Positions 1 through 9,606 of a stretch of DNA of 64,000 nt are shown piece after piece. Positions within the stretch are counted from its first letter, which is position 1. The number at the start of each line of letters is the position of its first letter. Source of the DNA: Gordonia asplenii (GTDB lineage: Bacteria > Actinomycetota > Actinomycetes > Mycobacteriales > Mycobacteriaceae); assembly GCF_012933505.1 (NCBI RefSeq), contig NZ_JABBNB010000033.1:1-64000 (forward strand), written 5' to 3'. The position numbers and the translations under genes are program-made. The notes beneath the pieces were generated by a model. The model worked only from the letters and a program-made list of their open reading frames with translations, did not search any database and had not been told where the DNA came from.

Positions 1-151
1 GGCCGGCAACGGTCCCCGGGGCGTCCCCCTTTTTTTGTCTGCGCTACACCACTATTGCCACCCCGGGCGCCCACCCCGAGACGGGCAGACCAGGGTCGGG
101 GTGGGGTTGGGTTGTTCGTCTCACCAGACCCCTCGTTACACCGAAGCTCGT

Positions 152-265
152 CCCTCGCCTCGGCACTCGGGGAGCAGGGAAAGTCACCGCCCTCGCCTCG
201 GCACTCGGGGAGCAAGGGAAGTCACCGCCCTCGCTTCGGCAACCGGGGAGCCGGGATGTCGCCCT
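152..265. repeat. Three tandem copies of a 38-bp repeat
   Basis: Copies begin at 152, 190 and 228, an exact 38-bp period. The first two differ at only a few bases around the GGGGAGCA core; the third is more diverged. Together with the terminator at 312-340 this is all that can be seen in the first 357 bases; the open frames across it are compositional. Confidence 0.85.
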
Positions 266-311
266 ACTTAGCGAGCGGCGATGCCACCTCTGAACACACC
301 GCGCAACGCAA

Positions 312-340
312 AAGGGCCCCCGACATCGTCGGGGGCCCTT
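312..340 (-). terminator. Strong stem-loop terminator downstream of the putrescine oxidase gene
   Basis: A perfect 13-bp stem (AAGGGCCCCCGAC and its complement) closes a 3-nt loop. On the minus strand it starts 17 nt after the oxidase stop codon and runs into a short T stretch, the form of an intrinsic terminator. Confidence 0.9.
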
Positions 341-357
341 CTGGCGTTTCTAATCTG

Positions 358-1728
358 CTACACGATCGCGGTCACCGGGAGCACAGCGGCGATCTCCGCC
401 GCGGTCGCCTGGCCCATGCGGACGGCGCCGTCGACGTGCTGGTAGCCGATGCCGGCGATGTCCGAGCAGGAGAAGTGGATCGGACCGACGGGGGTGCGCT
501 GGTCCTTGCCGTAGCGCGAGAGCCCGCCCAGGTCGAAGCTGGCGGCATATGCGCCGCGGGTCCACTCTTCCGAACCCCAGTCCGATTCGTAGTAGACGAC
601 CGGCTCGAGTGCCTGCGGTCCGAGGAAGCGGGCGATCGATTCGAGGATCGCCGCCTTGCGTTCCTCAGCGGACAGCTCGAACATCTCGTCGGCCTTGAGG
701 TCGGGCACGAATCCGACGAGGGTACCGCGGGTGTCTTCGTGGTTGGTGTTGTCGTAGACCTCTTGGACGATCTCAGTCGCGCTGAATCCGCTGCCCGACA
801 AGCCTTCTTCGCGCCAGAACGGCGTCTCGTACACCGCGTGCACCTTGATGACGATGCCGAGCGACTGATGCTGGTGCATCTGGTGCTGACGGCGGGGCAG
901 CGGCGGGTAGTACGAGATACGCGAGTACAGGTTCGGCGGAACTGCGACGATGGCGCGGCTCGCGTTGACGATGAAGTCGTTGTCGGCGTACACGGTGACA
1001 CCGAGGTCCGACCAGGCGATCGTGCGCACCGGAGAGTTGAGGATCAGGTTGTAGCCGAGGCGTTCCGCGAGTGCGATCGACACTCCCTGCATGCCTCCCA
1101 CGACGCGCCGGTCGAGGATGAAGTCCTCATCGGTCAGGTCGCTGAACGATCCGGCCGATGCAGCCATCAGGATCGCCTGGAGCGCGGAGAACGAGTGGGC
1201 CGGCTTGGTGAGCATGCCGCCCGCGATGAACAGGGCGATGCAGTTGACGGCTTCGGCGTCGTCGGTCTGCTCCTGCAGCCAGGACTGGAACGAGATGGAG
1301 TCCAGCTCGGCGGCACGCGGATGCGCCCACGGCTCGTCGGCACCGATCTCTTTGGCGAGATCGTCGAGCAACTCGGTCAGGCGGTTGATTTCGGCTACGG
1401 TTTCCTCCGACACGGGGAAGTCGTCACCGTCGTATACGGTGCGCTCGCCGTCGGCGACGTAGACCGAGCTGCCCTCGCGGTAGCGCTGGAAGGTTTCCAG
1501 CCCCAATTCCTCGACGAGTGCGGTGAGTGCCGTCTGATCAGGCGAGATCCATTGGCCACCGATTTCGAGCATTGCTCCGTCGATGACGTCGGTCCAGGTG
1601 CGTCCTCCGACGCGACCGCGTGCCTCGAGAACTGCCACTGAGTAGCCGGCCTTGGTCAGTTCGTACGCTGCGGTGAGTCCAGACGGGCCGGCACCGACGA
1701 TGACGACGTCACGGGTGAGCGTGGTCAA
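358..1728 (-). CDS. puo: Putrescine oxidase (flavin monoamine oxidase)
   Basis: FAD-dependent amine oxidase of 456 residues that oxidises putrescine to 4-aminobutanal, H2O2 and ammonia in the cytoplasm. The N-terminal dinucleotide fold shows GAGPSG at residues 12-17 followed by EARGRVGGRTW. Blocks such as the FIAGGMLTKPAHSF region and the C-terminal SDWGSEEWTRGAYAASFD stretch resemble Rhodococcus putrescine oxidase closely, as recalled from memory. The start is TTG with a good AGGAGAA ribosome site 6-7 nt upstream. It is the last gene of a minus-strand polyamine cluster and follows agmatine deiminase after 139 bp. General monoamine oxidase activity is the alternative, but the specific resemblance makes putrescine likely. 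Confidence 0.9.
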   Translation of the reverse strand: MTTLTRDVVIVGAGPSGLTAAYELTKAGYSVAVLEARGRVGGRTWTDVIDGAMLEIGGQWISPDQTALTALVEELGLETFQRYREGSSVYVADGERTVYDGDDFPVSEETVAEINRLTELLDDLAKEIGADEPWAHPRAAELDSISFQSWLQEQTDDAEAVNCIALFIAGGMLTKPAHSFSALQAILMAASAGSFSDLTDEDFILDRRVVGGMQGVSIALAERLGYNLILNSPVRTIAWSDLGVTVYADNDFIVNASRAIVAVPPNLYSRISYYPPLPRRQHQMHQHQSLGIVIKVHAVYETPFWREEGLSGSGFSATEIVQEVYDNTNHEDTRGTLVGFVPDLKADEMFELSAEERKAAILESIARFLGPQALEPVVYYESDWGSEEWTRGAYAASFDLGGLSRYGKDQRTPVGPIHFSCSDIAGIGYQHVDGAVRMGQATAAEIAAVLPVTAIV

Positions 1729-1777
1729 TTATTCTTCTCCTAGTCGTACGCGATCGCGTACTGAATTGATGGGTCGA

Positions 1778-1809
1778 CGAATAGCAGTGGCGAAAGCCAC
1801 TGCTATTCG
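1778..1809 (-). terminator. Perfect 14-bp stem-loop between the agmatine deiminase and putrescine oxidase genes
   Basis: CGAATAGCAGTGGC pairs perfectly with its complement across a 4-nt loop (GAAA on the plus strand). There is no T run on either side, so it may be a tail-less terminator, an RNA-processing signal or a partial attenuator uncoupling the oxidase from the upstream genes. Confidence 0.6.
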
Positions 1810-1867
1810 GTCAGTGAGGATGGTCGGCTACAGCATCATTGACGTAGCCGACCGGAAACCGGCGAAG

Positions 1868-2920
1868 TCAGGCCGGCTGATTTTGGGTGATGCAGTGAAT
1901 GCCGCCGCCGCGCGCGAAGATGGCGCGCGCATCAACGGTGACGACCTCGCGGCCGGGGTACACCGACCCGAGGATCGCGGCGGCCTCGGCGTCGGAGGCG
2001 TCGTCGAACGAGCATGCGATCACCACGCCGTTGGCGACGTAGTGGTTGATGTAGCTGTAGTCGACGAATCCCTCGTCGTCGGTCAGGGTCACCGGCGCGG
2101 GGACGTCGATGACTCGCAGGGGCTCGCCCGCAGCGTTTGTCGCCGACGTCAGGAGTTCCCGAAGTTGTCGAGAGACAACATAATCCGGATGCTCAGGGTT
2201 GCGCTGGTCGTGCAGGATCACGGTACCGGGCGACGGCATCGCGGCGACGATGTCGACGTGCCCGCGAGTGCCGAACTCTTCGGAGTCACGGGTGAGTCCG
2301 CGTGGCAGCCAGATGATCGTGCTCACGCCCAGCGTGCGGGTGAGCTCGGCCTCGACGTCGGCCTTCGACAACGACGGGTTACGGCCGGGGTCGAGCTGTA
2401 CGGTCTCGGTGACGAGCACCGTGCCGATGCCGTCGACCTGAATTCCGCCGCCTTCGTTGACCAGATCCGAGTCGATCAGCTCGACGCCGGTCCGTTCGAT
2501 GATGTTGCGCGCGATGTGCTGGTCGCGATCCCAGGCGGCCCACTCCTGCCCGCCCCATCCGTTGAACACCCAGTCGACGCCGGCTACCGAACCGTCGTCG
2601 GCGACGACGAACGTCGGGCCGATGTCGCGCATCCACGCGTCGTTGAGGGGGGCCTCGACGATGTCCACCGCGCCCGACAGGTACTTACGTGCATGTTCGG
2701 TCTGCGTCGGGTCGACGACCACCGTGACCGGCTCGTGGTCGACGATGGCGTTGGCTACCGCCGACCACGCGGTCCGTGCTTCGTGGTGGTCGTCTTCGGT
2801 GTCGCCGAGTGAGTAGCCGGGAGCCGGGAACGCCATCCAGGTCCTCGAATGCGGCTCGTGTTCGGCCGGCATCCGCCACTGCCCGGCCGAGGCGGGCACA
2901 TCAGACTGTGCGGAAGTCAT
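1868..2920 (-). CDS. aguA: Agmatine deiminase (peptidyl-arginine deiminase family)
   Basis: Hydrolyses agmatine to N-carbamoylputrescine and ammonia. The 350 residues fit the bacterial family. Visible family features are NDAWMRDIGPTF, NEGGGI, the GHVD motif and the catalytic cysteine near residue 343 in GGGIHCITQ. The ATG lies one base after the stop of the N-carbamoylputrescine amidase gene, so the two are almost certainly translationally coupled. Consecutive steps encoded by adjacent genes support the specific assignment over a general arginine deiminase-like role. Confidence 0.9.
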   Translation of the reverse strand: MTSAQSDVPASAGQWRMPAEHEPHSRTWMAFPAPGYSLGDTEDDHHEARTAWSAVANAIVDHEPVTVVVDPTQTEHARKYLSGAVDIVEAPLNDAWMRDIGPTFVVADDGSVAGVDWVFNGWGGQEWAAWDRDQHIARNIIERTGVELIDSDLVNEGGGIQVDGIGTVLVTETVQLDPGRNPSLSKADVEAELTRTLGVSTIIWLPRGLTRDSEEFGTRGHVDIVAAMPSPGTVILHDQRNPEHPDYVVSRQLRELLTSATNAAGEPLRVIDVPAPVTLTDDEGFVDYSYINHYVANGVVIACSFDDASDAEAAAILGSVYPGREVVTVDARAIFARGGGIHCITQNQPA

Positions 2921-2921
2921 C

Positions 2922-3908
2922 TCAGGCTCCCGAGGTTCCGATGGGGTTGGCCCGGTCGAGCGGTGCGGTCAGCCGAGCGTAGGTGTCGGGGCGTCGGGTC
3001 ATCAGGAACGGGAACAGCGTCAGCCAGTCCTTGCGCTGGTCGAGGTCGAGGTCGGCGACGAGCACCGCGGACTTGTCACGCGGCGCCTGCACGAGGATGC
3101 GGCCATACGGGTCGGAGATGAACGACGACCCGTAGAACGTGATCTCTCCCTCGTTGCCGTAGCGGTTCGGAGCGATCATGAAGGTGCCGTTGGCGATTCC
3201 GTTGCCGACGATGACCGACTGCCACAGCGGTTGGGTGTCGAACTCCGGGTGTCCGGGCTCCGAGCCGATGGCGGTGGGGTAGACGATGATCTCGGCGCCG
3301 CCGAGCGAGTACATGCGGGCGACCTCGGGGAACCATTCGTCCCAGCAGGTCGGCATGCCGATGCGCGCCCCGTCGAGTGCTTCGGGTGTGTGCACGGTGT
3401 AAGCCTCTTCGCTGGCCGGGCCGTGCCGGAAATAGGTGTCCTCGTAGTAGCCCTCGGTCACCGGGATGTGCAGTTTGCGGGTACGGGCGACGAGGCCGTC
3501 CTTGTCGACCAGGATGGCGGTGTTGTAGCCGAGGCCGTCGCTGAAGGTCTCGCCCGCTTCCTCGGAGTTCTTCTCGTACAGCGACGCGTGGATCAGGATG
3601 TCGTGGCGCTTCGCGGCCGCTTGCGCGAAGGTGAAGGTGGGGCCGGTGGCGAGATCTTCGGCGTCGGCTCCGGGGTTGTCACCGCCACGGACGAATGCGG
3701 GATATTGGACGAGGGTGATCTCGGGGAGGAACACGACTTGCGCGCCCTGCTCGGCTGCGGCGTCGATACCCTCGTTGAGTTCAGCCAGCAGGTCCTCGGT
3801 CGAGGCATGCCAGCGATGCTGAACCAGGGCTACGCGCAACGGCTTTCGAGTCGGCGCGTCGACGCGGGCCAACGACGTCGGCGGGGTGAGCGCGGTGATC
3901 AGTTCCAT
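2922..3908 (-). CDS. aguB: N-carbamoylputrescine amidase (nitrilase superfamily)
   Basis: Converts N-carbamoylputrescine to putrescine, CO2 and ammonia. The nitrilase triad is visible as Glu63 (FLPE), Lys145 (RKLHIP) and Cys188 (PTCWDEWFPE). The ATG has an AGGAG site. At 328 residues it is somewhat longer than many AguB proteins because of a roughly 20-residue N-terminal extension. It sits between the permease and aguA, which fits the agmatine to putrescine route; other carbon-nitrogen hydrolase substrates cannot be excluded from sequence alone. Confidence 0.85.
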   Translation of the reverse strand: MELITALTPPTSLARVDAPTRKPLRVALVQHRWHASTEDLLAELNEGIDAAAEQGAQVVFLPEITLVQYPAFVRGGDNPGADAEDLATGPTFTFAQAAAKRHDILIHASLYEKNSEEAGETFSDGLGYNTAILVDKDGLVARTRKLHIPVTEGYYEDTYFRHGPASEEAYTVHTPEALDGARIGMPTCWDEWFPEVARMYSLGGAEIIVYPTAIGSEPGHPEFDTQPLWQSVIVGNGIANGTFMIAPNRYGNEGEITFYGSSFISDPYGRILVQAPRDKSAVLVADLDLDQRKDWLTLFPFLMTRRPDTYARLTAPLDRANPIGTSGA

Positions 3909-3953
3909 CGAAAGACTCCTTTGTCTTGACTTGGATGGGTTTGGGGTGCGGTG

Positions 3954-5513
3954 TCAGAGGGTGGCCGAAGCTCGGCCGGCGGGATCGGGGGTGGACCGGC
4001 GCAGTGTCTCGCCCCGGAAGAAGCCCGGCGAGACGATGCGCATGATGATCATCAGAACGGCGCCGAAGACCAGAATGCCGAATCCGATGTAGAACACCAG
4101 ACCGATGCCGAAGATCTGTGCGCCACTTCCGTTGTCGGGATTCAGGCTCTCTTTGACCGACAACACGAACACGGTCAGCAGCGCGGCTCCGCCGAGCAGA
4201 GGGAAGAGCAGGCGGAAGACGAAGTTGCGGGCACTGGTGAACAGCGTCTGGCGGAAGTACCAGATGCATGCGAAGGCGGTGATCCCGTAATACCAGCAGA
4301 TCATGATGCCGAGCGCGGCGATCGTATCGGACAACGTCCGCTCGGACAGCAGCGTGACGATCGAGTAGAAGACGGCGGTGACGATGCCGGCGATCAGGGT
4401 CGAGAAGCTCGGTGACATGAATCGGGGACTGATCTCGGCGAACTTCTTGGGGAACGCGCCGTAGGAGCCCATCGACAACATGGTGCGTGCCGAGGGCAGG
4501 AAGGTCGTCTGCAAGCTGGCGACGGCGGAGGCGAGGATCGCGAGGAACAGCAGCACGCCGCCCCAACGGCCCATCACCGGTTCGGCCAGCGACCCGAAGA
4601 CGTTCTCCGAGTTCTCCGGATTGCCGAGTCCCAGGCCGTCTTCGCCGACGCCCGCGAACATCATCGTGGCCAGCGAGACGAGCAGGTAGGTGCCCAGGAT
4701 TGTCATCACGCACAGCAGTCCGGCACGGCCGGGGGTGCGCTCGGGGTCCTTGCACTCCTCGCCGAGGGTCAGGCAGGTGTCCCAGCCCCAGAAGGCGAAG
4801 ATCGAACCGGTCAGTCCGACCGCGAACGCTGCCATCGACATCACGGCCGGATCCTTGATGCCGGTGTCCCCGAACGGATTGAACCAGCTCCAACTGAAAC
4901 TCAGGTGGCCGACGTGCCCGCCGGATTTCGCGAATGCGAGCACCGCGAAGATGACCAGCACGATCATCTGGAAGCCGACCAGGAAGTACTGCAGCCGCTC
5001 GCTGGTGGTGATGCCGCGCATCGATATGTAGGTGGCTATCGCGATCAGAATGACCGTGGTGCCGATGTTGGTGAGTTTGTTCGACGTACCCAGATCAGCG
5101 ATGCTCGGGTTGTCGGCTATCCGCGCCACGGTCAGATAGAGGAACTGCACGCCGACCGCGGCGAGGTTGGACAGCACGATGATGGTGGCGATCACCATTC
5201 CCCAGCCGCACATCCAGCCGACGTACGGCCCGAAAGCCTTGGTGGACCAGGTGAACGACGCACCGGAGTCGGTGGTGTCGGAGTTGAGTTCCCGGTAGGC
5301 GTAGGCCGTCAGGAACATCGGGATGAAGCCGGCGATGAAGATGGCGGGCATCTTCAGGCCGACTGCCGCGACGATCAGACCGATACTCGCGGTCAGCGTG
5401 TAGCCGGGAGCTACCGACGACACACCGAGAATGGCGCCGGAGAGAACACCGACCTTGTTGGTAGCCAAGCCTTTTGAGGATACTTCCGACTGTGCTGCCG
5501 GTTGTGTAGCCAT
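3954..5513 (-). CDS. APC-family amino acid/polyamine permease
   Basis: An integral membrane transporter of 519 residues with about 12 hydrophobic segments. The first helix carries the APC substrate-site signature region (GAILGVSSVAPGYTL). Its location between the aldehyde dehydrogenase and aguB genes suggests uptake of agmatine, putrescine or GABA, but the substrate is inferred from context only. ATG start with a GGAG element upstream. The 134-bp gap to gabD could hold a promoter of its own. Confidence 0.85.
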   Translation of the reverse strand: MATQPAAQSEVSSKGLATNKVGVLSGAILGVSSVAPGYTLTASIGLIVAAVGLKMPAIFIAGFIPMFLTAYAYRELNSDTTDSGASFTWSTKAFGPYVGWMCGWGMVIATIIVLSNLAAVGVQFLYLTVARIADNPSIADLGTSNKLTNIGTTVILIAIATYISMRGITTSERLQYFLVGFQMIVLVIFAVLAFAKSGGHVGHLSFSWSWFNPFGDTGIKDPAVMSMAAFAVGLTGSIFAFWGWDTCLTLGEECKDPERTPGRAGLLCVMTILGTYLLVSLATMMFAGVGEDGLGLGNPENSENVFGSLAEPVMGRWGGVLLFLAILASAVASLQTTFLPSARTMLSMGSYGAFPKKFAEISPRFMSPSFSTLIAGIVTAVFYSIVTLLSERTLSDTIAALGIMICWYYGITAFACIWYFRQTLFTSARNFVFRLLFPLLGGAALLTVFVLSVKESLNPDNGSGAQIFGIGLVFYIGFGILVFGAVLMIIMRIVSPGFFRGETLRRSTPDPAGRASATL

Positions 5514-5647
5514 GAGGACTCCAATAGGAGAAGGGAAATGGGGAGCGCGGTCGGTGCTGCGGACGTCGGTTTCGTGCGCGTGATCTGGTCAGGTTTCGTG
5601 TCGAAATGCTTTTTTGAAAACGGCTGGCGCCGTTGGGGCTTCGCCTC

Positions 5648-7105
5648 CTACGGCGTCAAGGCGATGTACTTGGTGTTGAGGTATTCGTCGATGCCCTCAC
5701 TTCCGCCTTCGCTGCCGAGACCGGACTGCTTGACACCGCCGAACGGGGCGGCCGGGTCAGAGATTACGCCGCGATTGACGCCCACCATGCCCGATTCGAG
5801 AGCAGCCGACACCCGCAGGGCGCGATCGAGGCTGCGCGAGTAGAAATACGCGGCCAGTCCGTACTCGGTGGAGTTGGCGCGTTCGATCGCTTCCTCCTCG
5901 GTGTCGAAGCCGGTGATGACGGCGACCGGACCGAAGATCTCCTCGGTCAGAATGCGCGATCCGGACGGGACCTCGTCGATGACGGTCGGCTCGAAGAAGA
6001 ATCCGTCGCCGTCGACCTTCGATCCGCCGGTGTGCACGCGGGCTCCGGCGGTGATCGCCTCATCGACAAGTGCGGCAACGGAATTGCGCTGCTTGGCGTT
6101 GATCAGCGGACCGAGCGCGACGCCCTCCTCGTAGCCGGGGCCGACCTTGGTGGCGGCGATGCGTGCCGTGAGCGCCTTGGTGAACTCTTCCCGGACGGGG
6201 TTGTGCACCAGCAGGCGATTGGCCGCGGTGCAGGCCTCGCCGCCGTTGCGCATCTTCGCTGCCATCGCACCGTCGACGGCTGCGTCGATATCGGCGTCGT
6301 CGAAGACGATGAACGGAGCGTTGCCGCCGAGCTCCATCGAGGTCCGCAACACCTGGTCGGCGGACTGCTCGATGAGCTTCTTGCCGACGCCGGTGGAACC
6401 GGTGAACGACACTTTGCGCAGCCGGCTGTCCTTCATCAGCGCCGCGACGACAGTCGGGGCCTGCAGGGTCGGCAGGACCGACAGCGCACCGGCGGGCAGC
6501 CCGGCGTCGGCGAAGACCTGTGCCAGCAGCAGCATGGTGAGCGGGGTGTCTTCGGCCGGCTTGACGATCATCGTGCAGCCGGCGGCGAGGGCGGGCCCGA
6601 TCTTGCGGGTGCCCATCGCGAGCGGGAAGTTCCACGGGGTGATCGCCAGGCACGGTCCGACCGGCTCCTTGGTGACCAGGATTCGGCCGTTGCCCGACGG
6701 CGCCGTAGCGGTACGCCCGCCGACGCGGACCGCCTCTTCGGCGAACCAGCGCAGGAACTCCGCACCGTAGGCCACCTCGCCGCGGCTCTCGGCGAGTGTC
6801 TTGCCCATCTCGATGGTCATCAGCAGGGCGAAGTCGTCGGTGCGTTCGACGACGAGCTCCCAGGCCCGACGAAGGATGATCGAGCGCTCCCGCGGCGGCG
6901 TGGCGGCCCACGACTTCTGGACGGCCGCGGCCGAGCCGAGGGCGGCTTGCGCATCGTCGACGCCGGCGTCGGCGACCGACGTCAGCACCTCGCCGGTGGC
7001 GGGATTCACGACGTCGAATCGACTGCCGGAGTTGGCCTCTCGGGCTCCGCCGTCGATCCACAGGCCGGTCGGCACGGTTGCGAGCAGGTCGTCGAACTTG
7101 GTCAT
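5648..7105 (-). CDS. gabD: Succinate-semialdehyde dehydrogenase (aldehyde dehydrogenase family)
   Basis: NAD(P)-dependent oxidation of succinate semialdehyde to succinate, the last step of GABA degradation. It has the aldehyde dehydrogenase fold with Glu258 in MELGG and catalytic Cys292 in NGGEACTAANR, and the PWNFPL and FTGSTGVGK nucleotide-binding blocks. At 485 residues it is full length. It lies 31 bp downstream of the GABA aminotransferase gene. No separate 4-aminobutanal dehydrogenase is seen in the cluster, so this enzyme may also serve that step or another locus may provide it. Confidence 0.9.
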   Translation of the reverse strand: MTKFDDLLATVPTGLWIDGGAREANSGSRFDVVNPATGEVLTSVADAGVDDAQAALGSAAAVQKSWAATPPRERSIILRRAWELVVERTDDFALLMTIEMGKTLAESRGEVAYGAEFLRWFAEEAVRVGGRTATAPSGNGRILVTKEPVGPCLAITPWNFPLAMGTRKIGPALAAGCTMIVKPAEDTPLTMLLLAQVFADAGLPAGALSVLPTLQAPTVVAALMKDSRLRKVSFTGSTGVGKKLIEQSADQVLRTSMELGGNAPFIVFDDADIDAAVDGAMAAKMRNGGEACTAANRLLVHNPVREEFTKALTARIAATKVGPGYEEGVALGPLINAKQRNSVAALVDEAITAGARVHTGGSKVDGDGFFFEPTVIDEVPSGSRILTEEIFGPVAVITGFDTEEEAIERANSTEYGLAAYFYSRSLDRALRVSAALESGMVGVNRGVISDPAAPFGGVKQSGLGSEGGSEGIDEYLNTKYIALTP

Positions 7106-7136
7106 CGAGGAGTTCCTTTCGGACGAGATCGTCAGG

Positions 7137-8477
7137 TCAGCGAGCGGTGCGGATGGCGTCTTCGAGGACGGTCAGGCCGTCGTCGAGCAGTTCGTCGTCG
7201 ATCACCAGCGGCGGCAGCAGTCGCACGACGTTGCCGTAGGTGCCGCAGGTGAGGATGATGACGCCCTGCTCGAGGGCACGCGCCGCGATGGCCTTGGTGA
7301 GGTCGGGGTCGGGGGTGTCGGTGCCCGGCTTGACGATCTCAATGGCCAGCATCGCGCCGCGGCCACGCACATCGCCGATCACGTCGACGTCGGCGGCCAG
7401 CGCGCGCAGGCGGGTCAAAGCCTTGTCGCCGATGTTGCGGGCCCGCTCGCGCAGGTCGTATTCGACCATCGAGTCGAGTGCGGCGAGTGCACCGGCACAG
7501 GCGATCGGGTTGCCGCCGTAGGTGCCGCCGAGGCCGCCGGCGTGGACCTTGTCGAGCAGGTCGGCGCGGCCGGTGATCGCGGACAGCGGCAGGCCGCCGG
7601 CGATGCCCTTGGCCATGGTGATGATATCGGGCACGATGCCCTCGTCCTCACAGGCGAACCACTGGCCCGTGCGGGCGAAACCGGTCTGCACTTCGTCGGC
7701 GATGAACACGACGTCGTTGGCCTTGGCCCAGGCGACCAGAGTCGGCAGGAAGCCCGGTGCGGGCACGATGAAGCCGCCCTCGCCCTGGATCGGTTCGATG
7801 ATGATCGCGGCCAATTGGTCTGCGCCGATCTGCTTTTCGATCATCGTGATGGCGCGCTGCGCGGCCTGCTCGCCGGTGATGCCAGCCTCGTCGCGGTAGG
7901 GGTAGCTCATCGGCATCCGGTACACCTCGGGGGCGAACGGACCGAAGTGGGCCTTGTACGGCATGTTCTTGGCGGTCAGCGCCATGGTGAGGTTGGTGCG
8001 GCCGTGGTAGGCGTGGTCGAAGGCGACGACGGCGTTGCGGCCGGTGGCCAGGCGGGCGACCTTCACCGCGTTCTCGACGGCTTCGGCGCCGGAATTGAAC
8101 AGGACGCTGCGCTTCTCGTAGTCGCCCGGGGTCAGCTCGGCCAGCTTCTCGGCGACGGCGACGTAACCCTCGTAGGGGGTCACCATGAAGCAGGTGTGCG
8201 TGAAGTGGGCGGCCTGCTCGGCGACGGCGGCGGCGACGCGGGGGTCGGAGGCGCCGACGCTGGTCACCGCGATGCCCGAGCCGAGATCGATCAGCGAGTT
8301 GCCGTCGACGTCGACGATGATGCCGCCGTCGGCGTCGGTGGCGTAGACGGGAACCGACGATCCCACACCCGCGGCGACGGCGGCCTTGCGGCGTGCGGTG
8401 AGTTCACTGGAACGCGGGCCGGGAAGCTCGGTGACGAGATTGCGCTTCTGTTCCAGGCGGTAGGTGATGTTGCTCAT
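7137..8477 (-). CDS. gabT: 4-aminobutyrate (GABA) aminotransferase
   Basis: Class III PLP-dependent aminotransferase that moves the amino group of GABA to 2-oxoglutarate. The PLP lysine is Lys290 in ITMAKGIAGG, with the upstream ADEVQTGF block binding the cofactor ring and FNSGAEAVENA contacting the phosphate. I chose the ATG at 8477 (446 residues) because a GGGAG ribosome site lies just upstream and it matches the family's N-terminus; an open frame extends further without family similarity. It is probably the first gene of the polyamine/GABA operon. Confidence 0.92.
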   Translation of the reverse strand: MSNITYRLEQKRNLVTELPGPRSSELTARRKAAVAAGVGSSVPVYATDADGGIIVDVDGNSLIDLGSGIAVTSVGASDPRVAAAVAEQAAHFTHTCFMVTPYEGYVAVAEKLAELTPGDYEKRSVLFNSGAEAVENAVKVARLATGRNAVVAFDHAYHGRTNLTMALTAKNMPYKAHFGPFAPEVYRMPMSYPYRDEAGITGEQAAQRAITMIEKQIGADQLAAIIIEPIQGEGGFIVPAPGFLPTLVAWAKANDVVFIADEVQTGFARTGQWFACEDEGIVPDIITMAKGIAGGLPLSAITGRADLLDKVHAGGLGGTYGGNPIACAGALAALDSMVEYDLRERARNIGDKALTRLRALAADVDVIGDVRGRGAMLAIEIVKPGTDTPDPDLTKAIAARALEQGVIILTCGTYGNVVRLLPPLVIDDELLDDGLTVLEDAIRTAR

Positions 8478-8669
8478 GGATACTCCCAAATCGTGCGAAA
8501 GTGGTTGTGGAGAAGTCTTTTCCAAATCCGAGACGGTTTCCACCACCAGTCTGTCTAGTTGTGTGACCGCAGACACGCCATTTCGGCAGAAGGGTCGATA
8601 ATTGCTGGTGAACGGCCATTTTCGGGTCGCTGGACGGAACATTTCCCGCCTGGAGACGACGGTGGCCGC

Positions 8670-8699
8670 CGTCGGGAAACGCGGGTGCGTTCCCCGACG
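8670..8699 (-). terminator. Stem-loop downstream of the universal stress protein gene
   Basis: A 13-bp stem with one mismatch (CGTCGGGAAACGC against GCGTTCCCCGACG) and a GGGT loop lies just beyond the stress protein stop codon. The rest of 8478-8727 should hold the gabT promoter, but I see no clear motif. Confidence 0.6.
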
Positions 8700-8727
8700 A
8701 CGGCCATCGTCAGGACAATTCGGCAGA

Positions 8728-9591
8728 CTACGATTCTTCTCGCGGCACCACGACCATCGGAACCTGGAGCACGCGCAGCATCTTCGCGGCGGTCGAACCG
8801 AGGAACAGTCGTCGTGCCTGTCCGAGTCGGCTCGAGCCGACCATGATCACGTCGCCGTCGTGCCACTCCAGCTTGTTCACCGCGGCCTCGACGCTCGGCC
8901 CGTCGACGACCGACCAACTCACTTCGACGTCGGCGGGCAGTTTCGACTTGACCTGCTCGACGGTCTCGTTGGCGTGCACGCGCGCCTCTTCGAGTGCCGC
9001 CTCGTCGGACTTGTGTCCGTCGCCGACGGAATCGAGCGCGACGAGCGACACCAGTCGCAACGGTGTCCCGGCGGCTCCGGCGGCGCGAACCGCCGTGGAC
9101 AGCAGCAGATCTGCACCGGGCCGGTCGCCGACGGCACAGGTGACCTCGCGTACCCGATCGATGGCCGAGTGCCGGGTTCCCCGCGGCGCCAACACGATTG
9201 GGATCGGCGAGGAGTGCAGCAACTCGTTGACGACCGAGCCGAGTGAGTGCGAGCCGACCAGACCGCCACCGCCGCCGCCCACGACGATCGCCTCGGCGTT
9301 GATGCGCTCAGCCGCCTCGATGATGCCCTCGGCGGACGACTCGGCGTAGCTGATCGAGGTCGAGACGGTGATGTCGTCGGCGACCAATTTGGTTGCCTCG
9401 GCGAGCCATTCGGCCGCCTGCTTGGCCAGCACCGATTCGAAGTCACCGGTAGGCGCGAGGGGCACGATCTTTTCCGGCGGGAGGACCATGGCGATCTCCA
9501 GCTCGGTACCGAGGGTCCGGGCCAGTCGGGCGCCGAGGACGACCGCATCGGCGCCACCGCTGGTGGCGAGGTATGCGACGAGGATTTTCAT
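8728..9591 (-). CDS. Universal stress protein, two tandem USP domains
   Basis: A 287-residue cytoplasmic protein made of two USP folds, roughly residues 1-140 and 148-287. The first domain has a glycine-rich loop with five consecutive glycines followed by LVGSHSLGSV; the second has VGSSRLGQARRLFLGSTA, the usual ATP-binding G-2X-G-9X-G(S/T) pattern. It starts 15 bp after the copper amine oxidase gene and is probably cotranscribed with it, which suggests a role in the stress from peroxide or aldehyde made by the oxidase. That role is inference. Confidence 0.85.
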   Translation of the reverse strand: MKILVAYLATSGGADAVVLGARLARTLGTELEIAMVLPPEKIVPLAPTGDFESVLAKQAAEWLAEATKLVADDITVSTSISYAESSAEGIIEAAERINAEAIVVGGGGGGLVGSHSLGSVVNELLHSSPIPIVLAPRGTRHSAIDRVREVTCAVGDRPGADLLLSTAVRAAGAAGTPLRLVSLVALDSVGDGHKSDEAALEEARVHANETVEQVKSKLPADVEVSWSVVDGPSVEAAVNKLEWHDGDVIMVGSSRLGQARRLFLGSTAAKMLRVLQVPMVVVPREES

Positions 9592-9606
9592 CGATGAACT
9601 CCGATT

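Noticed and set aside
152-265. CRISPR-like regular repeats
   Set aside because: The units are contiguous tandem copies without unique spacers, and no cas gene is present.
55-1641. Long open frame on the plus strand opposite the putrescine oxidase gene
   Set aside because: Compositional antisense shadow: Arg/Gly/Asp/Val-rich translation without motifs, while the minus strand encodes a full flavoprotein.
5633-7252. 539-codon plus-strand frame opposite gabD
   Set aside because: Antisense shadow of a clear aldehyde dehydrogenase with intact catalytic residues; no family features.
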